Positions 27,885-36,975 of a stretch of 64,000 nucleotides of DNA are shown piece after piece. Every line of letters begins with the position of its first letter. Position 1 is the stretch's first letter. The notes under the pieces are model-generated. The model saw only the letters and a list, made by a program, of their open reading frames with translations, had not been told where the DNA came from and searched no databases. Source of the DNA: Anaerolineaceae bacterium UBA5404 (GTDB taxonomy: Bacteria; Chloroflexota; Anaerolineae; Anaerolineales; Anaerolineaceae); NCBI GenBank assembly GCA_002409625.1, contig DHNY01000009.1, positions 1 to 64,000 on the forward strand, given 5' to 3'. The translations under genes were made by a program, and so were the position numbers.

Positions 27885-28514
27885 ATGGAAATTACAATTG
27901 AAATGATCAAAGAACTGCGCGAAAAAACCGGTTGTGGCATCATGGACTGCAAAACAGCCTTGAAAAACGCCAACGGCGATTTCGACATCGCGCTTGAAGA
28001 ACTGCGCGCCAAAGGCCTCCAAAAAGCCGAAAAACGCGTCAACCGCGAAGCCTCCGAAGGTCGCGTTGAAGTTTATATCCACTCCGAAGGCCGCTTGGTT
28101 GTCGTCGTGGAAATTAACAGCGAAACCGACTTCGTTGCCAAGTCTGACTCCTTCCTTGAGCTGTGTCACGAAGTTGCCCTGCAAATTGCTGCCAGCAGCC
28201 CCAAATTCGTTGCAGAAGACCAAATCCCCGCAGAAGTCATCGAAGCCGAAAAAGAAGCTGTTGCCGCCCGTGTTCGCGAAGAAGGCAAGCCCGAAGCCAT
28301 CATCCCCAAGATTGTTGAAGGCTATATGAAAAAATATATGGACGAAAACGTCCTGCTCAACCAAAAATACATCCGCGATGAAAACAAAACCATCGCTGAC
28401 CTGGTCAATGACAAAGTCGCCGCTTTGGGCGAGCGCATCGTCATCCGCCGTTTCATCCGCTACGAACTGGGTGAAACCACCAGACACCTCGAAGAAGAGG
28501 AAGCGGCTGAATAG
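27885..28514 (+). CDS. tsf: Elongation factor Ts
   Basis: A 209-residue EF-Ts, the GDP-exchange factor for EF-Tu. The N-terminal UBA-like module (IKELREKTGCGIMDCKTAL) and the signature ETDFVAK are present. It is the short form of the family, as in thermophile-type EF-Ts. AAGGAG precedes the ATG. It lies 31 bp after rpsB, the common order in bacteria. Confidence 0.97.
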   Translation: MEITIEMIKELREKTGCGIMDCKTALKNANGDFDIALEELRAKGLQKAEKRVNREASEGRVEVYIHSEGRLVVVVEINSETDFVAKSDSFLELCHEVALQIAASSPKFVAEDQIPAEVIEAEKEAVAARVREEGKPEAIIPKIVEGYMKKYMDENVLLNQKYIRDENKTIADLVNDKVAALGERIVIRRFIRYELGETTRHLEEEEAAE

Positions 28515-28522
28515 CCAAGCAC

Positions 28523-28553
28523 AGAGCCAACCCTGCGGTTGGCTCTTTTTTTT
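28523..28553 (+). terminator. Rho-independent terminator after tsf
   Basis: Perfect 9-bp stem AGAGCCAAC / GTTGGCTCT with a 6-nt loop, then eight Ts. Confidence 0.92.
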
Positions 28554-28617
28554 GTCATTTTTAGCGTAATTTTGCGCGTCCGTGTTATCATAATGTAGAA
28601 ACCGCTTAGGAGGCTCA

Positions 28618-29343
28618 ATGACTGAACCCGAAAAATCCCTCAAGTACAAACGCATCTTACTCAAACTCTCTGGTGAAGCTTTGGCTGGACCGACCGGAAT
28701 GGGCATTGACCCCAAACGGGCTTATGAAATCGCCAAGGTTATCAAACAAGTCTGGGAGACCGGCGTAGAAGTTGGCGTCGTCATCGGTGCTGGCAACCTT
28801 TGGCGTGGACTTAGTGGTGAAAACGTGGGCATGGACCGCGCAACCGCTGACTATATGGGTATGCTCGCCACCGTGATGAACGCCCTAGCCATGATGGACG
28901 CCCTTGAGCAGATTGACGTTACCACACGGGTGATGTCTGCCATCGAGATGCGCACCGTAGCTGAGCCTTACATCCGCCGCCGCGCGCTTAGGCACTTTGA
29001 AAAAGGCCGCGTGGTCATCTTTGGCGGCGGCACCGGTAACCCCTACTTTTCTACGGATACAGCCGCGGCTCTGCGGGCAACCGAGGTTGGCGCTGAAGTG
29101 GTCATCAAAGCCACCAAGGTTGACGGCGTCTATAACTGTGACCCCAAGAAACACCCCGATGCCGTGCGTTTTGAAACCCTCACCCACATGGACGCCCTCA
29201 GCATGCGCCTGAACGTGATGGACAGCACCGCCATATCCCTGTGTATGGACAACGACCTGCCCATTCTTGTGCTCAACTTCTTTGAGCCTGGCGTACTCAT
29301 GCGCGCCATCAAAGGAGAAAACGTCGGCACGCTGGTGAGCTAA
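28618..29343 (+). CDS. pyrH: Uridylate kinase (UMP kinase)
   Basis: A 241-residue amino-acid-kinase-fold enzyme that phosphorylates UMP to UDP. The LLKLSGEAL start block, GAGNLWRG and the FGGGTGNPYFSTDTAA loop are the standard PyrH motifs. TAGGAGG precedes the ATG. It sits 100 bp after tsf with its own start region and terminator. Bacterial PyrH is usually hexameric and regulated by GTP and UTP. Confidence 0.97.
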   Translation: MTEPEKSLKYKRILLKLSGEALAGPTGMGIDPKRAYEIAKVIKQVWETGVEVGVVIGAGNLWRGLSGENVGMDRATADYMGMLATVMNALAMMDALEQIDVTTRVMSAIEMRTVAEPYIRRRALRHFEKGRVVIFGGGTGNPYFSTDTAAALRATEVGAEVVIKATKVDGVYNCDPKKHPDAVRFETLTHMDALSMRLNVMDSTAISLCMDNDLPILVLNFFEPGVLMRAIKGENVGTLVS

Positions 29344-29380
29344 ATCAGAACTTTTCGGTCAAATACTTCATCTTAAAATA

Positions 29381-29408
29381 AAAACTGGGTGTAAAACCCA
29401 GTTTTTTG
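29381..29408. terminator. Bidirectional terminator after pyrH
   Basis: Stem AAAACTGGGT / ACCCAGTTTT with a short loop between pyrH and the convergent lipoprotein gene. Confidence 0.85.
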
Positions 29409-29428
29409 TTTTATTTGTTGAGCTTAGA

Positions 29429-30538
29429 TTAGGGCGCGATTAAAGGATATGCCCCAGCGCAATTGAAGCCGATTGGCGTAAGCAGTTCCTCATAACTGTA
29501 TTGATCCACATAAATCGTGACAACTTCTTCGCCTAGAAGCACTTTGTAGGCATCGAGTATGGTGCCACCATGCTCCATCGAGCCTTCGCGTTCGTAAGCT
29601 AACCACTTGCGGTTGCTGTCCTGCAGGTTCTCTAAATAAGCCCGCGCTCTGGCAGGACCATCAAAAGCATCGCCACCCACGCGAATGGGATTATCGGGAG
29701 AGTAGCCGTAACTCTCATCTTCTGCCATGGGACAAACGGTGCGGGTTTCCAGTTCCTCATCACCCAAAACCTTAACGCCGTTCAAAATCTTTTCAAAGAA
29801 TTCAATGCCATAAGTCAACCACTGGTCGCCTTCCGGATCCGCTGGATCACCAACACCGATCACAGCCAGGTAGCGTTTTTCGCTGGGTTTTACAACCACC
29901 ATGCGTCCTTTGGCAATCATCTGGTTTACCTGCGTCACATAATTTAAGGCAATGCCTTCAACACCATCCAATTTAATCGGCTCTGCTTCTTCATCATTAA
30001 TCTTTGCGTCAGAGCCAAAGATGTTGGCAAAAACAGTTGTTGGCAGCTCTTCAATGCCCACCATTTCATAATTGCTCACATTCCCAATAACAAGGGCATT
30101 AATAGGGTTTGAGCGGGAACCGATTAAGGCGATTGGACCACGCACACTCACATGAACGTCAGAGTCAGTCTCTAATGAAAACCCGCCTTGATAAACCTTG
30201 TAAAACTGATCAAACTGAACCAAAATGCCTGGAGGGGTTGACGTGGGCTCTTGATTCGCCAACGCGGTTTTCGTTTGGATGGCAGCCTGGGTCCAAGTAG
30301 GAACGGGATCATCAGGCAAATCACCACCCAAAACGATTTGTGTCTTTCCACGAAGATCCGTGGTAGGTTTTTGTTCAGGTTCTGGCGTTTGGTTCTGGGT
30401 GGTCTGCTCCCGGGTTGCTGGTCCTTGGGTTTCATCACCAGGCAGATTGCTTTGCTTGCCATTGCAGGCGGTTAAACCAAGGCTAAGAACAATTAAAACT
30501 AAAATTATTTTTAAAAGGGTGTTTTTACTTTGCTTCAT
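29429..30538 (-). CDS. Lipoprotein of unknown function
   Basis: A 369-residue lipoprotein. The signal peptide ends in the lipobox GLTAC (C25), followed by a linker rich in Gln, Thr, Glu and Pro (about 26-65) and a globular domain with no recognised family. Late cysteines (about C267 and C362) might pair. The C-terminus is AGAYPLIAP. No motifs suggest an enzyme. It is on the same strand as the dynamin-like gene but separated by about 40 bp from it, so a shared transcript is possible. Confidence 0.65.
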   Translation of the reverse strand: MKQSKNTLLKIILVLIVLSLGLTACNGKQSNLPGDETQGPATREQTTQNQTPEPEQKPTTDLRGKTQIVLGGDLPDDPVPTWTQAAIQTKTALANQEPTSTPPGILVQFDQFYKVYQGGFSLETDSDVHVSVRGPIALIGSRSNPINALVIGNVSNYEMVGIEELPTTVFANIFGSDAKINDEEAEPIKLDGVEGIALNYVTQVNQMIAKGRMVVVKPSEKRYLAVIGVGDPADPEGDQWLTYGIEFFEKILNGVKVLGDEELETRTVCPMAEDESYGYSPDNPIRVGGDAFDGPARARAYLENLQDSNRKWLAYEREGSMEHGGTILDAYKVLLGEEVVTIYVDQYSYEELLTPIGFNCAGAYPLIAP

Positions 30539-30576
30539 TTTGTCACTTTCTGCTAATCCTTATTGGCGTTTGAGGA

Positions 30577-32325
30577 TTAGACCACAGATTCGATTTCTTT
30601 GCTTATAAAATCAAGTTTTTCCTTTATTTCAGCAAGACTGGTTTGGTCTTCTAAGGCTTGTTCGCTCTCCGAACGCACATAAGCGGTATATGGCGAGATG
30701 TTTTCCCGCAAACGTGCCACCGATTGCGAAAATTCGCCCTTAAAAGTCTTGCTCAAGCTTTCCCGCAAACTTTCACGTATCTCAGACATCTTTTCAATAA
30801 ACTTGTCTTTGGCTTGTTTGCGCTTGAAGGGTATCACAAAAATGCCCAAAACAGCCAAAGTGCCTGCCGAAACAATGCCGGTGATATCCAGCGCGCGGGC
30901 AGTAATGACCGTTGCCACCAATATACCAATACCAGCAGCACCAACCCCAAATAAAGCGGTCTTGGCGACTGAATCCTGCACCAAGTCACCAAGTTCTTCA
31001 ACCTGTTTTTTGCGGTCAAAACCGCTTACCACCGTGCGGATGGACTGTGAAACGCGGCTAATCAGTTCGTGGCGCCTTTCAGTTTGTTCGTCCAAAGCCC
31101 GACTGCCGGCCAGGTCCTGGGCTTCTATTTGTCGCCGTTCAAGGGCATTAGCGATGCGATACCAAATGTCGAGGTCCTTATCCACCGTCCAATCAATCAG
31201 CTCGCGCACTTTGTTTTCAATCTCGCTGGCAACATCTGCCTGAACTTCTTCCTGAAATTGCAGTTTAATCATGTCCGACTTGGCAAGATTAAAAATATTA
31301 CTGATTTTGAGCTTACTTTCAAAAAAGTCCAAGCCGCGCTTTTCAAAAGCGTTGAGGATGTTTTCCACTTCCGCCAGCCTGGGTGGCAACGCAATCCGAA
31401 GATCTTTTTCATGTTTATTGATCAGCTCTTCAAGCGACTCTGCCAGGGCGGTTTCTGCTTCGAGCTCTTTCAACTGCGCCTGGTTTATCTTACGCGAGTC
31501 ATCATGCACATGCCTGGCAACCCCCAATGGGTTTAGCAGCTTCTGTTTCAGACGACTGCTATCATCCAAAGTTTCTTTTATGAAATGGTCCAGGTTTGCA
31601 ATGCCGCTTTCTTTCAACAACTGCTCTTTTTCGGATGGATCCACAGACTGATTGGCTTTTTGGGCTTTCTTTGCTGAAATGAGAAAGACCTCAGGCTCAA
31701 AACCCAAAATGCGACTGGCATTTTCCTTGGTAAATGCCAACACCTTTTCAAGCGCTTCAGCATTTTCCAGAATGTCTATTTTATTGATGACGATGCTCAC
31801 CTTTTTACCCCAGCTGATGATGCGCTCCAAAAATTGGCGTTCGCTCTCGGTCATCGGTCGATCAGCAGAGCTGATAAAAAGCACATGGTCACTGCGTGGC
31901 ACGTAGTCTTCTGTGAGGCGTTCATGCTCACGATTGAGTGCGTTGGTGCCAGGTGAGTCAACAAAGTTGACTTCTTTGAGCAGGTCCAAGGGATAATTGA
32001 CAATTGAAAAACCTTCATCCACAAGTTGTTCGCCGGCTTGTTCGCCGTATCTTAACAATTTGACGCTTGCTGTGGTGGGCGTTACACCTTCTTCAAGAAT
32101 GTCCGCACCAAGCAAAGCATTGATGAGCGCGCTTTTACCGGCATTGAACTCGCCAACCACCACGATGAGAAAAAGCTCGTCCAATTGGGCAATAGACTGC
32201 TTTAATTTGTCTATGCTCGCCTCTTCGAGTGGAAAACGGGCAAAAACGGATAATGCATCGCTCAGCACGGTTTTTTCTTTTTGTAATAACAAAACCTGAT
32301 CGTTAGTCAGAACCTTTTGATTCAT
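30577..32325 (-). CDS. Dynamin-like GTPase (bacterial)
   Basis: A 582-residue large GTPase. Motifs: P-loop GEFNAGKS (58-65), switch threonines in VTPTTA, DSPG (123-126) and NKID (181-184). The middle is helical and charged; two adjacent hydrophobic stretches (about 455-500) could insert in the membrane, as in BDLPs. Bacterial dynamins remodel or protect membranes. They often come as pairs, but only one copy is present here. GAGGAG precedes the ATG, and a TATAAT box lies upstream. Confidence 0.85.
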   Translation of the reverse strand: MNQKVLTNDQVLLLQKEKTVLSDALSVFARFPLEEASIDKLKQSIAQLDELFLIVVVGEFNAGKSALINALLGADILEEGVTPTTASVKLLRYGEQAGEQLVDEGFSIVNYPLDLLKEVNFVDSPGTNALNREHERLTEDYVPRSDHVLFISSADRPMTESERQFLERIISWGKKVSIVINKIDILENAEALEKVLAFTKENASRILGFEPEVFLISAKKAQKANQSVDPSEKEQLLKESGIANLDHFIKETLDDSSRLKQKLLNPLGVARHVHDDSRKINQAQLKELEAETALAESLEELINKHEKDLRIALPPRLAEVENILNAFEKRGLDFFESKLKISNIFNLAKSDMIKLQFQEEVQADVASEIENKVRELIDWTVDKDLDIWYRIANALERRQIEAQDLAGSRALDEQTERRHELISRVSQSIRTVVSGFDRKKQVEELGDLVQDSVAKTALFGVGAAGIGILVATVITARALDITGIVSAGTLAVLGIFVIPFKRKQAKDKFIEKMSEIRESLRESLSKTFKGEFSQSVARLRENISPYTAYVRSESEQALEDQTSLAEIKEKLDFISKEIESVV

Positions 32326-32454
32326 AAATACTCCTCACGCTCTTTGAGCATGGCTGAATTATACCTTTTGCCAGGCACAAGATGGCTATTGTGCCTAATT
32401 GTAAGCAAAGGTTCAACGCGTGATTGGTAAATCAGCTCTTGTTAATAGCCTTGA

Positions 32455-32486
32455 TAAAAAATGAGACCAGCCTTTCAGCCGGTCTC
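32455..32486 (-). terminator. Terminator of the leucine-rich repeat gene
   Basis: On the minus strand, GAGACCGGC and GGCTGGTCTC pair, followed by ATTTTTTATC. It is located 20 nt after the LRR gene stop. Confidence 0.75.
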
Positions 32487-32506
32487 AGGTGTTGTTCATC
32501 TCAAGG

Positions 32507-34402
32507 CTATTTTAAGCCCATGGGGAAGTACAGACGAAGTGGTGTTTCTGGCTTGTTGAACAAACCAAACGCCGTTAAATGACATACAGGCAGGCTGATC
32601 GAGTTTTCATCGAGCTCACGCGTGTATTCACCATCGAGACAAGTGTAAACGGCATCACGCCAAACCGAATAGTCCTCATCAAACAACATTACAGCAAGTT
32701 GCTCTTCTGGCAAAGGTCCAAGGCTTTCGTCAGAGTAGAAGAGCGTAAAGCCCAGGGGTTTTTGGAACTGCTTTATCTCACCCTGGCTAAGCCATGCGCT
32801 GAGATCAAAGCCATTTTCCGCCCAGTGCATTCCACCATAGGCATAACCTGGTTCTGAAAACGGCGCCAACAGAAAGTCAAGGTCGCCACTACAAGCTTCG
32901 GCTGGAATAGTTATCTTGACCTTGTTGTTGCGGGAGATAATTTCGCCGCCCAAATCACAAGAAATGGTCGATTGAATGGCTTGGGTTAGATGCCAGTCCG
33001 GGTCTTTTTCGTTCAAGAAGCTTTGCACAGGCTCTTCTTGGGGCACATTCAGCCGGTTGTAACCCAAATCCGTCCGTTCCCCAAGGTTCACAAGATTGGT
33101 GAAGCTTTCTGGGACAACACCTTCAATTTTATTGTTGGCAAGATTCAAATATTCAAGAGCGGTTAAGTTGCCTATTTCGGCAGGGATAGTGCCCTCAATT
33201 CTATTATTGGCAAGATTCAAGGTGACAAGATTCGTCATCGCTCCCATTTCAGCAGGGATAGTGCCCTCAATTCTATTATTGGCAAGATTCAAGCTGACGA
33301 GGTTCGTAAGCGTTCCCATTTCAGCAGGAATAGTGCCGCTAAGTTGATTCCGTGAAAGATTTAAAGATTTAATACTGCTTGCATCTTCAACACCAGCAGG
33401 AATTGAGCCACTAAGCTTATTACCTTCAAGATCGACCGTTAAAAGATTCGATTTATAAAAAAGCCCGCCGGGTATCTCTCCGCTCAGTTGGTTGTTAGAT
33501 AGCATGAGATTCGTCAAGGAATATAAATTTTTGGTTTCAGGCGGAATCTCACCCGATAGTTGGTTGTTTGACAGATTAAGGTTCTCAAGTCTTTCATTCT
33601 GCATTTCATGTGGAATGGCACCAGATAACAGGTTGTTATCGAGTCTGAGCTCACGAAGCCAGTTAAGACTTCCTAATTCAGGTGGAATGCTGCCAGACAA
33701 ACGATTGTTTTGCAACCGGAGATAAGTCAGAATCTTCAGATTACCAAACTCAGCGGGAATAGAACCTGTAAGCAAGTTATTATCAATCGACAATGTCTGA
33801 AGGACGCGTATATTACCTAAAGTCGATGGAATTTTTCCACTTAGTTGATTTGATGAAAGTTTTAATCTCGTCAACTCGTATAAAGCACCAAGTGAGCCTG
33901 GAATCGGGCCTGATAGTTGATTGTTAGATAAGTTTAGGTCCCGCAGACTATCGACTTGGCTTAAGATTGAAGGGATTTCACCCGTTAACAGATTATTTTC
34001 TAAATTGATCTCCGAAATAATAGGTGAAAAGCTTATATCTGAAGGGATAGAGCCTGACAACTGATTGTCGTCTAAATAAAGCCAAAGGAGATTCTCCATT
34101 TGAAATATCTCTTTTGGAATACTGCCACTTAGGAAATTTCCGGATAAGCTTAAACGTGTCAAATCTTTAAAGTTTCGGATTTCCGCTGGTAAACTTCCAA
34201 CAAGGTTGTTGGATTTCAGTGACAAGGTTCTCAGGCTACCATAAATCGACGTAACGCCATACCAATCACCCACGGTTGTTGTCTGAAGCCAATGGGTATT
34301 ATCCGTCCACCCTGCGCCGTTGGTGCTGGCATAAAGTGCTACCAAACCCTCACATTCAAGGACCGACACATCTTCGACCGAATTACAATCAAAAGATTGC
34401 AC
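32507..34402 (-). CDS. Leucine-rich repeat protein, main part (separated from its signal peptide by an in-frame TAG)
   Basis: A 631-codon open frame with about sixteen 24-residue plant-type LRRs (pattern L-x-L-x-x-N-x-L-x-G-x-I-P; residues about 50-440), followed by a C-terminal beta-rich region and the tail TPLRLYFPMGLK. It has no signal peptide of its own; the first possible start is a GTG without ribosome site. Directly upstream and in the same frame, a TAG (34409-34411) ends a short frame with a signal peptide (34409-34636). Together they look like one secreted surface protein of about 708 residues. It is either a pseudogene, a readthrough case or a sequencing error. Confidence 0.75.
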   Translation of the reverse strand: MQSFDCNSVEDVSVLECEGLVALYASTNGAGWTDNTHWLQTTTVGDWYGVTSIYGSLRTLSLKSNNLVGSLPAEIRNFKDLTRLSLSGNFLSGSIPKEIFQMENLLWLYLDDNQLSGSIPSDISFSPIISEINLENNLLTGEIPSILSQVDSLRDLNLSNNQLSGPIPGSLGALYELTRLKLSSNQLSGKIPSTLGNIRVLQTLSIDNNLLTGSIPAEFGNLKILTYLRLQNNRLSGSIPPELGSLNWLRELRLDNNLLSGAIPHEMQNERLENLNLSNNQLSGEIPPETKNLYSLTNLMLSNNQLSGEIPGGLFYKSNLLTVDLEGNKLSGSIPAGVEDASSIKSLNLSRNQLSGTIPAEMGTLTNLVSLNLANNRIEGTIPAEMGAMTNLVTLNLANNRIEGTIPAEIGNLTALEYLNLANNKIEGVVPESFTNLVNLGERTDLGYNRLNVPQEEPVQSFLNEKDPDWHLTQAIQSTISCDLGGEIISRNNKVKITIPAEACSGDLDFLLAPFSEPGYAYGGMHWAENGFDLSAWLSQGEIKQFQKPLGFTLFYSDESLGPLPEEQLAVMLFDEDYSVWRDAVYTCLDGEYTRELDENSISLPVCHLTAFGLFNKPETPLRLYFPMGLK

Positions 34403-34408
34403 TTGTTC

Positions 34409-34636
34409 CTAAGTTAGCTTTAGGCTTTCTTCGCTGGGTGGAATAAAAAGGCGCGGCTCGGGTTTAGCATCACCTTGGTTTCGATCCAAGTAATCATCAA
34501 AATCAATGCTGTTGCTACGATAGTCTGCATTGGTTTTCCTCATGCCTGCTCCCCCAAGGGGTAAATTGGGTGCAACAAAAACAGTACCAATCAACAAAAG
34601 TGTGATGATGCCAACATGAAAAAATCTGTTTTTCAT
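34409..34636 (-). CDS. Signal-peptide fragment of the interrupted LRR protein
   Basis: A 75-residue frame beginning at the ATG at 34636 (AGAGGA upstream; a further upstream start at 34654 has no better site). Its N-terminus is a classic signal peptide (MKNRFFHVGIITLLLIG). It ends at an amber TAG exactly in frame with the LRR frame, with only GAA CAA between the TAG and the first possible GTG start of that frame. Not likely to be a separate functional protein. Confidence 0.6.
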   Translation of the reverse strand: MKNRFFHVGIITLLLIGTVFVAPNLPLGGAGMRKTNADYRSNSIDFDDYLDRNQGDAKPEPRLFIPPSEESLKLT

Positions 34637-34718
34637 ACAAGTCCTCTCAGCCATAATTTGATGTCAAGCGATGGCAAGTATAACATGGCGATTTTTCTGT
34701 GTATTTTATAAACGAGAT

Positions 34719-34748
34719 TAAACAAAACGCGTGGTCAGGAGACCACGC
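34719..34748 (-). terminator. Terminator of tRNA-Val
   Basis: Perfect 8-bp stem GCGTGGTC / GACCACGC with loop AGGA; on the minus strand followed by GTTTTGTTT. A similar AGGA-loop hairpin lies at 52279-52302. Confidence 0.75.
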
Positions 34749-34764
34749 TGGAACAGGTTTTTAT

Positions 34765-34837
<73 letters not shown>

Positions 34838-34896
34838 GAAGTGTTGCGATTATAGCAAAGCCCTTTCCATTTGTCCAATAACTCACATCACCAAAA

Positions 34897-35778
34897 TCAG
34901 ATCGCCATCATAAACGCTGCGGCTGCCAAAACCAGACAACTTATCGTCGAACCCGCCAACACCAAATAAACCATATGTCGTTCAGCGTGTTCATTGATAA
35001 AAATAAAAAAGCTCAGCACATGGCTTATCATCCATGCGAAACTCCCTATAATGGGCAAAAGCAAAAGCTGGCTGGCACGCACTTGCTCAAGCGTCACCCA
35101 GGTAACCCTTTGGCGAAATCCCAGCATCAAACCCGCCACAATCCATAAAATCAGCAATGCCAAAAACCCAAAAATCAGCCATGCCCTTAGCTTTCTATCC
35201 TGCCAGACGCTTTTGATCAGGCTGGTGAAGTTCTCTTCTTCCACCTTGGCATCGCTGATACTCGCCAGGCTTTTCCGCTCCGCCAGTTGGCTTAAAAAAC
35301 CAGCTGCGTCTTGCGGTGAGATGACCACATAGCGTTCCTCAGCTTTCATCAGAATCATGCTTTGGGGGTCAGTTGCTACAAAGCGTGTTTTTCCCATACC
35401 TTTGATGTCAAAGAGGTTCAAATATGCGCCCGGAATATGCCATTGAGGCAAAGGCATCTCATCTTCAAATTCGGTCAAGGGATATGCCCATTCAATCAGG
35501 CGCAAGGGCAAGCTTAGGCTGTTGGCGCCCCAATGTAATTGCAAACGCTCTTCATCCAGGACGTAGCGGATCTGTTTAGCTTTGTTATGTTGGTAAAAAA
35601 AGTAAAAAAAGGGGATTGCCAGTAAAAAAGCCACTGCCACCAAGATGTTGGCAAGATGGATAAATGCCGGCATATTAGCCAACACAACCAAACCTAAACC
35701 CAGCAGCACCAAAGCCACCATAATGGCAATATTCCCTGCCAAAGCTTTTTTTCGGGGTGGCAAAAATGTAGCTTCCAT
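34897..35778 (-). CDS. Polytopic membrane protein with a PH-like soluble domain
   Basis: A 293-residue protein with two N-terminal helices (about 17-62), a cytoplasmic beta-rich domain (about 70-165) that resembles bacterial PH domains (YVLDEERLQLHWG ... ERYVVISPQD), and three C-terminal helices (about 195-292). Function unknown; PH-like membrane proteins often act in envelope stress or lipid-linked roles, but nothing here is diagnostic. The ATG lies 6 nt after TATAAT with no ribosome site, so a leaderless start is predicted. Confidence 0.65.
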   Translation of the reverse strand: MEATFLPPRKKALAGNIAIMVALVLLGLGLVVLANMPAFIHLANILVAVAFLLAIPFFYFFYQHNKAKQIRYVLDEERLQLHWGANSLSLPLRLIEWAYPLTEFEDEMPLPQWHIPGAYLNLFDIKGMGKTRFVATDPQSMILMKAEERYVVISPQDAAGFLSQLAERKSLASISDAKVEEENFTSLIKSVWQDRKLRAWLIFGFLALLILWIVAGLMLGFRQRVTWVTLEQVRASQLLLLPIIGSFAWMISHVLSFFIFINEHAERHMVYLVLAGSTISCLVLAAAAFMMAI

Positions 35779-35784
35779 AATCCA

Positions 35785-35790
35785 ATTATA
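35785..35790 (-). promoter_or_regulatory. -10 box of the PH-like membrane protein gene, leaderless type
   Basis: TATAAT on the minus strand ends 6 nt before the ATG at 35778. No Shine-Dalgarno sequence is present between them. Confidence 0.5.
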
Positions 35791-35860
35791 CGCAAGCTCT
35801 CACTAAAATGCGCTATGAGATAAGCCTTAAGATAAAATAAAAGCAAGTGAAGGAGCTGGC

Positions 35861-36613
35861 ATGGACAATACTCAAAAATTTTCTGGTAAAAGCGATATTT
35901 ATGAACTGTCGCGCCCGACTTACGCTCCTGAATTAATTGAATGGCTGGTCAACACGCTTAAGCTTGACACCCACAGTCAAATCGCTGATGTGGGTGCCGG
36001 AACGGGCAAACTTACGCGCCAATTATTGGCTACTGGCGCCAGGGTCTATGCGGTAGAACCAAACGCCGATATGCGCAACAAAGCTATTGCCCTTTTAGAT
36101 GGATACGCCAACTTTCATCCCATTGCCGCGCCAGCAGAAAATACTGGGCTACCCGCCCAAAGCATCCATTTAGTTAGCGCTGCTTCCGCTTTTCATTGGT
36201 TTGATGCAAAAGCTTTCCGCGTTGAATGTCAGCGCATTTTGCAAGCGGATGGGCAGGTTTGCCTGATGTGGAACCATCGCAAACTCGATAACGAAATCAA
36301 TGTCTCTTTTCGTGAGATTTTTGCAAAATATTGCCCCACCTTCTCGGGTTTCAGCTTTGAACGCCAGGAAGGTCATCGCCAGATTGAAGGCTTTTTCAAT
36401 GGCAAAGTGACAGAAAAACGCTTTGACAACCCCGTTCGTTATGACAAAGCCGGCTTCGTTGGGCGAGCGCGATCAGCGTCTTATGCGATTATTCCCGGTA
36501 ATGATGGCTATGAGGATTTTATCGAAGCCCTCGAAAAGCTTTTTTACCAACACGCCCAAGATGGTTTTATTGACGTACCCCATCAAAGTGTTGCCTTTTT
36601 AGGCAAGGTTTAA
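35861..36613 (+). CDS. Class I SAM-dependent methyltransferase
   Basis: A 250-residue methyltransferase of the Methyltransf_11 group. Motif I is IADVGAGTGKLTRQL with the acidic VYAVEPN strand following; the AFHWFD segment is typical of the small-molecule methyltransferases related to UbiE/Tam. Substrate unknown. AAGGAG lies 7 nt before the ATG. Single gene, divergent from the PH-like membrane protein. Confidence 0.85.
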   Translation: MDNTQKFSGKSDIYELSRPTYAPELIEWLVNTLKLDTHSQIADVGAGTGKLTRQLLATGARVYAVEPNADMRNKAIALLDGYANFHPIAAPAENTGLPAQSIHLVSAASAFHWFDAKAFRVECQRILQADGQVCLMWNHRKLDNEINVSFREIFAKYCPTFSGFSFERQEGHRQIEGFFNGKVTEKRFDNPVRYDKAGFVGRARSASYAIIPGNDGYEDFIEALEKLFYQHAQDGFIDVPHQSVAFLGKV

Positions 36614-36615
36614 AC

Positions 36616-36644
36616 AAAAAGCCGACTGCCAAGAGGCAATCGAC
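36616..36644 (-). terminator. Terminator of the small helical protein gene
   Basis: GCCGACTGCC / GGCAATCGAC with loop AAGA and A-run (T-run on the minus strand). Confidence 0.7.
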
Positions 36645-36681
36645 CTAATCAACAGCTTAAACGTGTGGAATAAAAGATTGT

Positions 36682-36951
36682 CTAAGCCGATTTCTTACCC
36701 AAAATCTCCTGTTCGGCTTGCGCGATTTCTTCAATCACCGCCCGCGCGTCTGCCTTTACATCATCAGATGTAGCGGGAGAATGGTTAATCAGCTTCACCA
36801 ACTCAAAGGCTTTGCGCAAAGTGTCTTTCACATTCGCCGTGTAGCTAAAAAAGTCCCAGCCAACAGATTGAGGTTTTTCAATCGCTTTTGCTTCTTCAAT
36901 AAGAGCGCGCGCTTTCTTAATACGATTTTCAGGGCTCATTGCTTTAGCCAT
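36682..36951 (-). CDS. Small helical protein of unknown function
   Basis: An 89-residue soluble, lysine- and glutamate-rich helical protein; no domain is recognised. GGAGAA precedes the ATG. It is 24 bp downstream of the deacetylase-like lipoprotein gene, and has its own terminator. The regular amphipathic spacing suggests a helical bundle. Confidence 0.6.
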   Translation of the reverse strand: MAKAMSPENRIKKARALIEEAKAIEKPQSVGWDFFSYTANVKDTLRKAFELVKLINHSPATSDDVKADARAVIEEIAQAEQEILGKKSA

Positions 36952-36975
36952 CGTCTATTCTCCAGATGCGGTTGC

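Noticed and set aside
27834..28715. Long antisense ORF over tsf and pyrH start
   Set aside because: Phe/Asp-rich shadow protein opposite a known gene and spanning its terminator.
32507..34636. Pyrrolysine insertion at the TAG
   Set aside because: No pyl genes are seen in the window and the protein is not a methylamine methyltransferase; nonsense change or readthrough is simpler.
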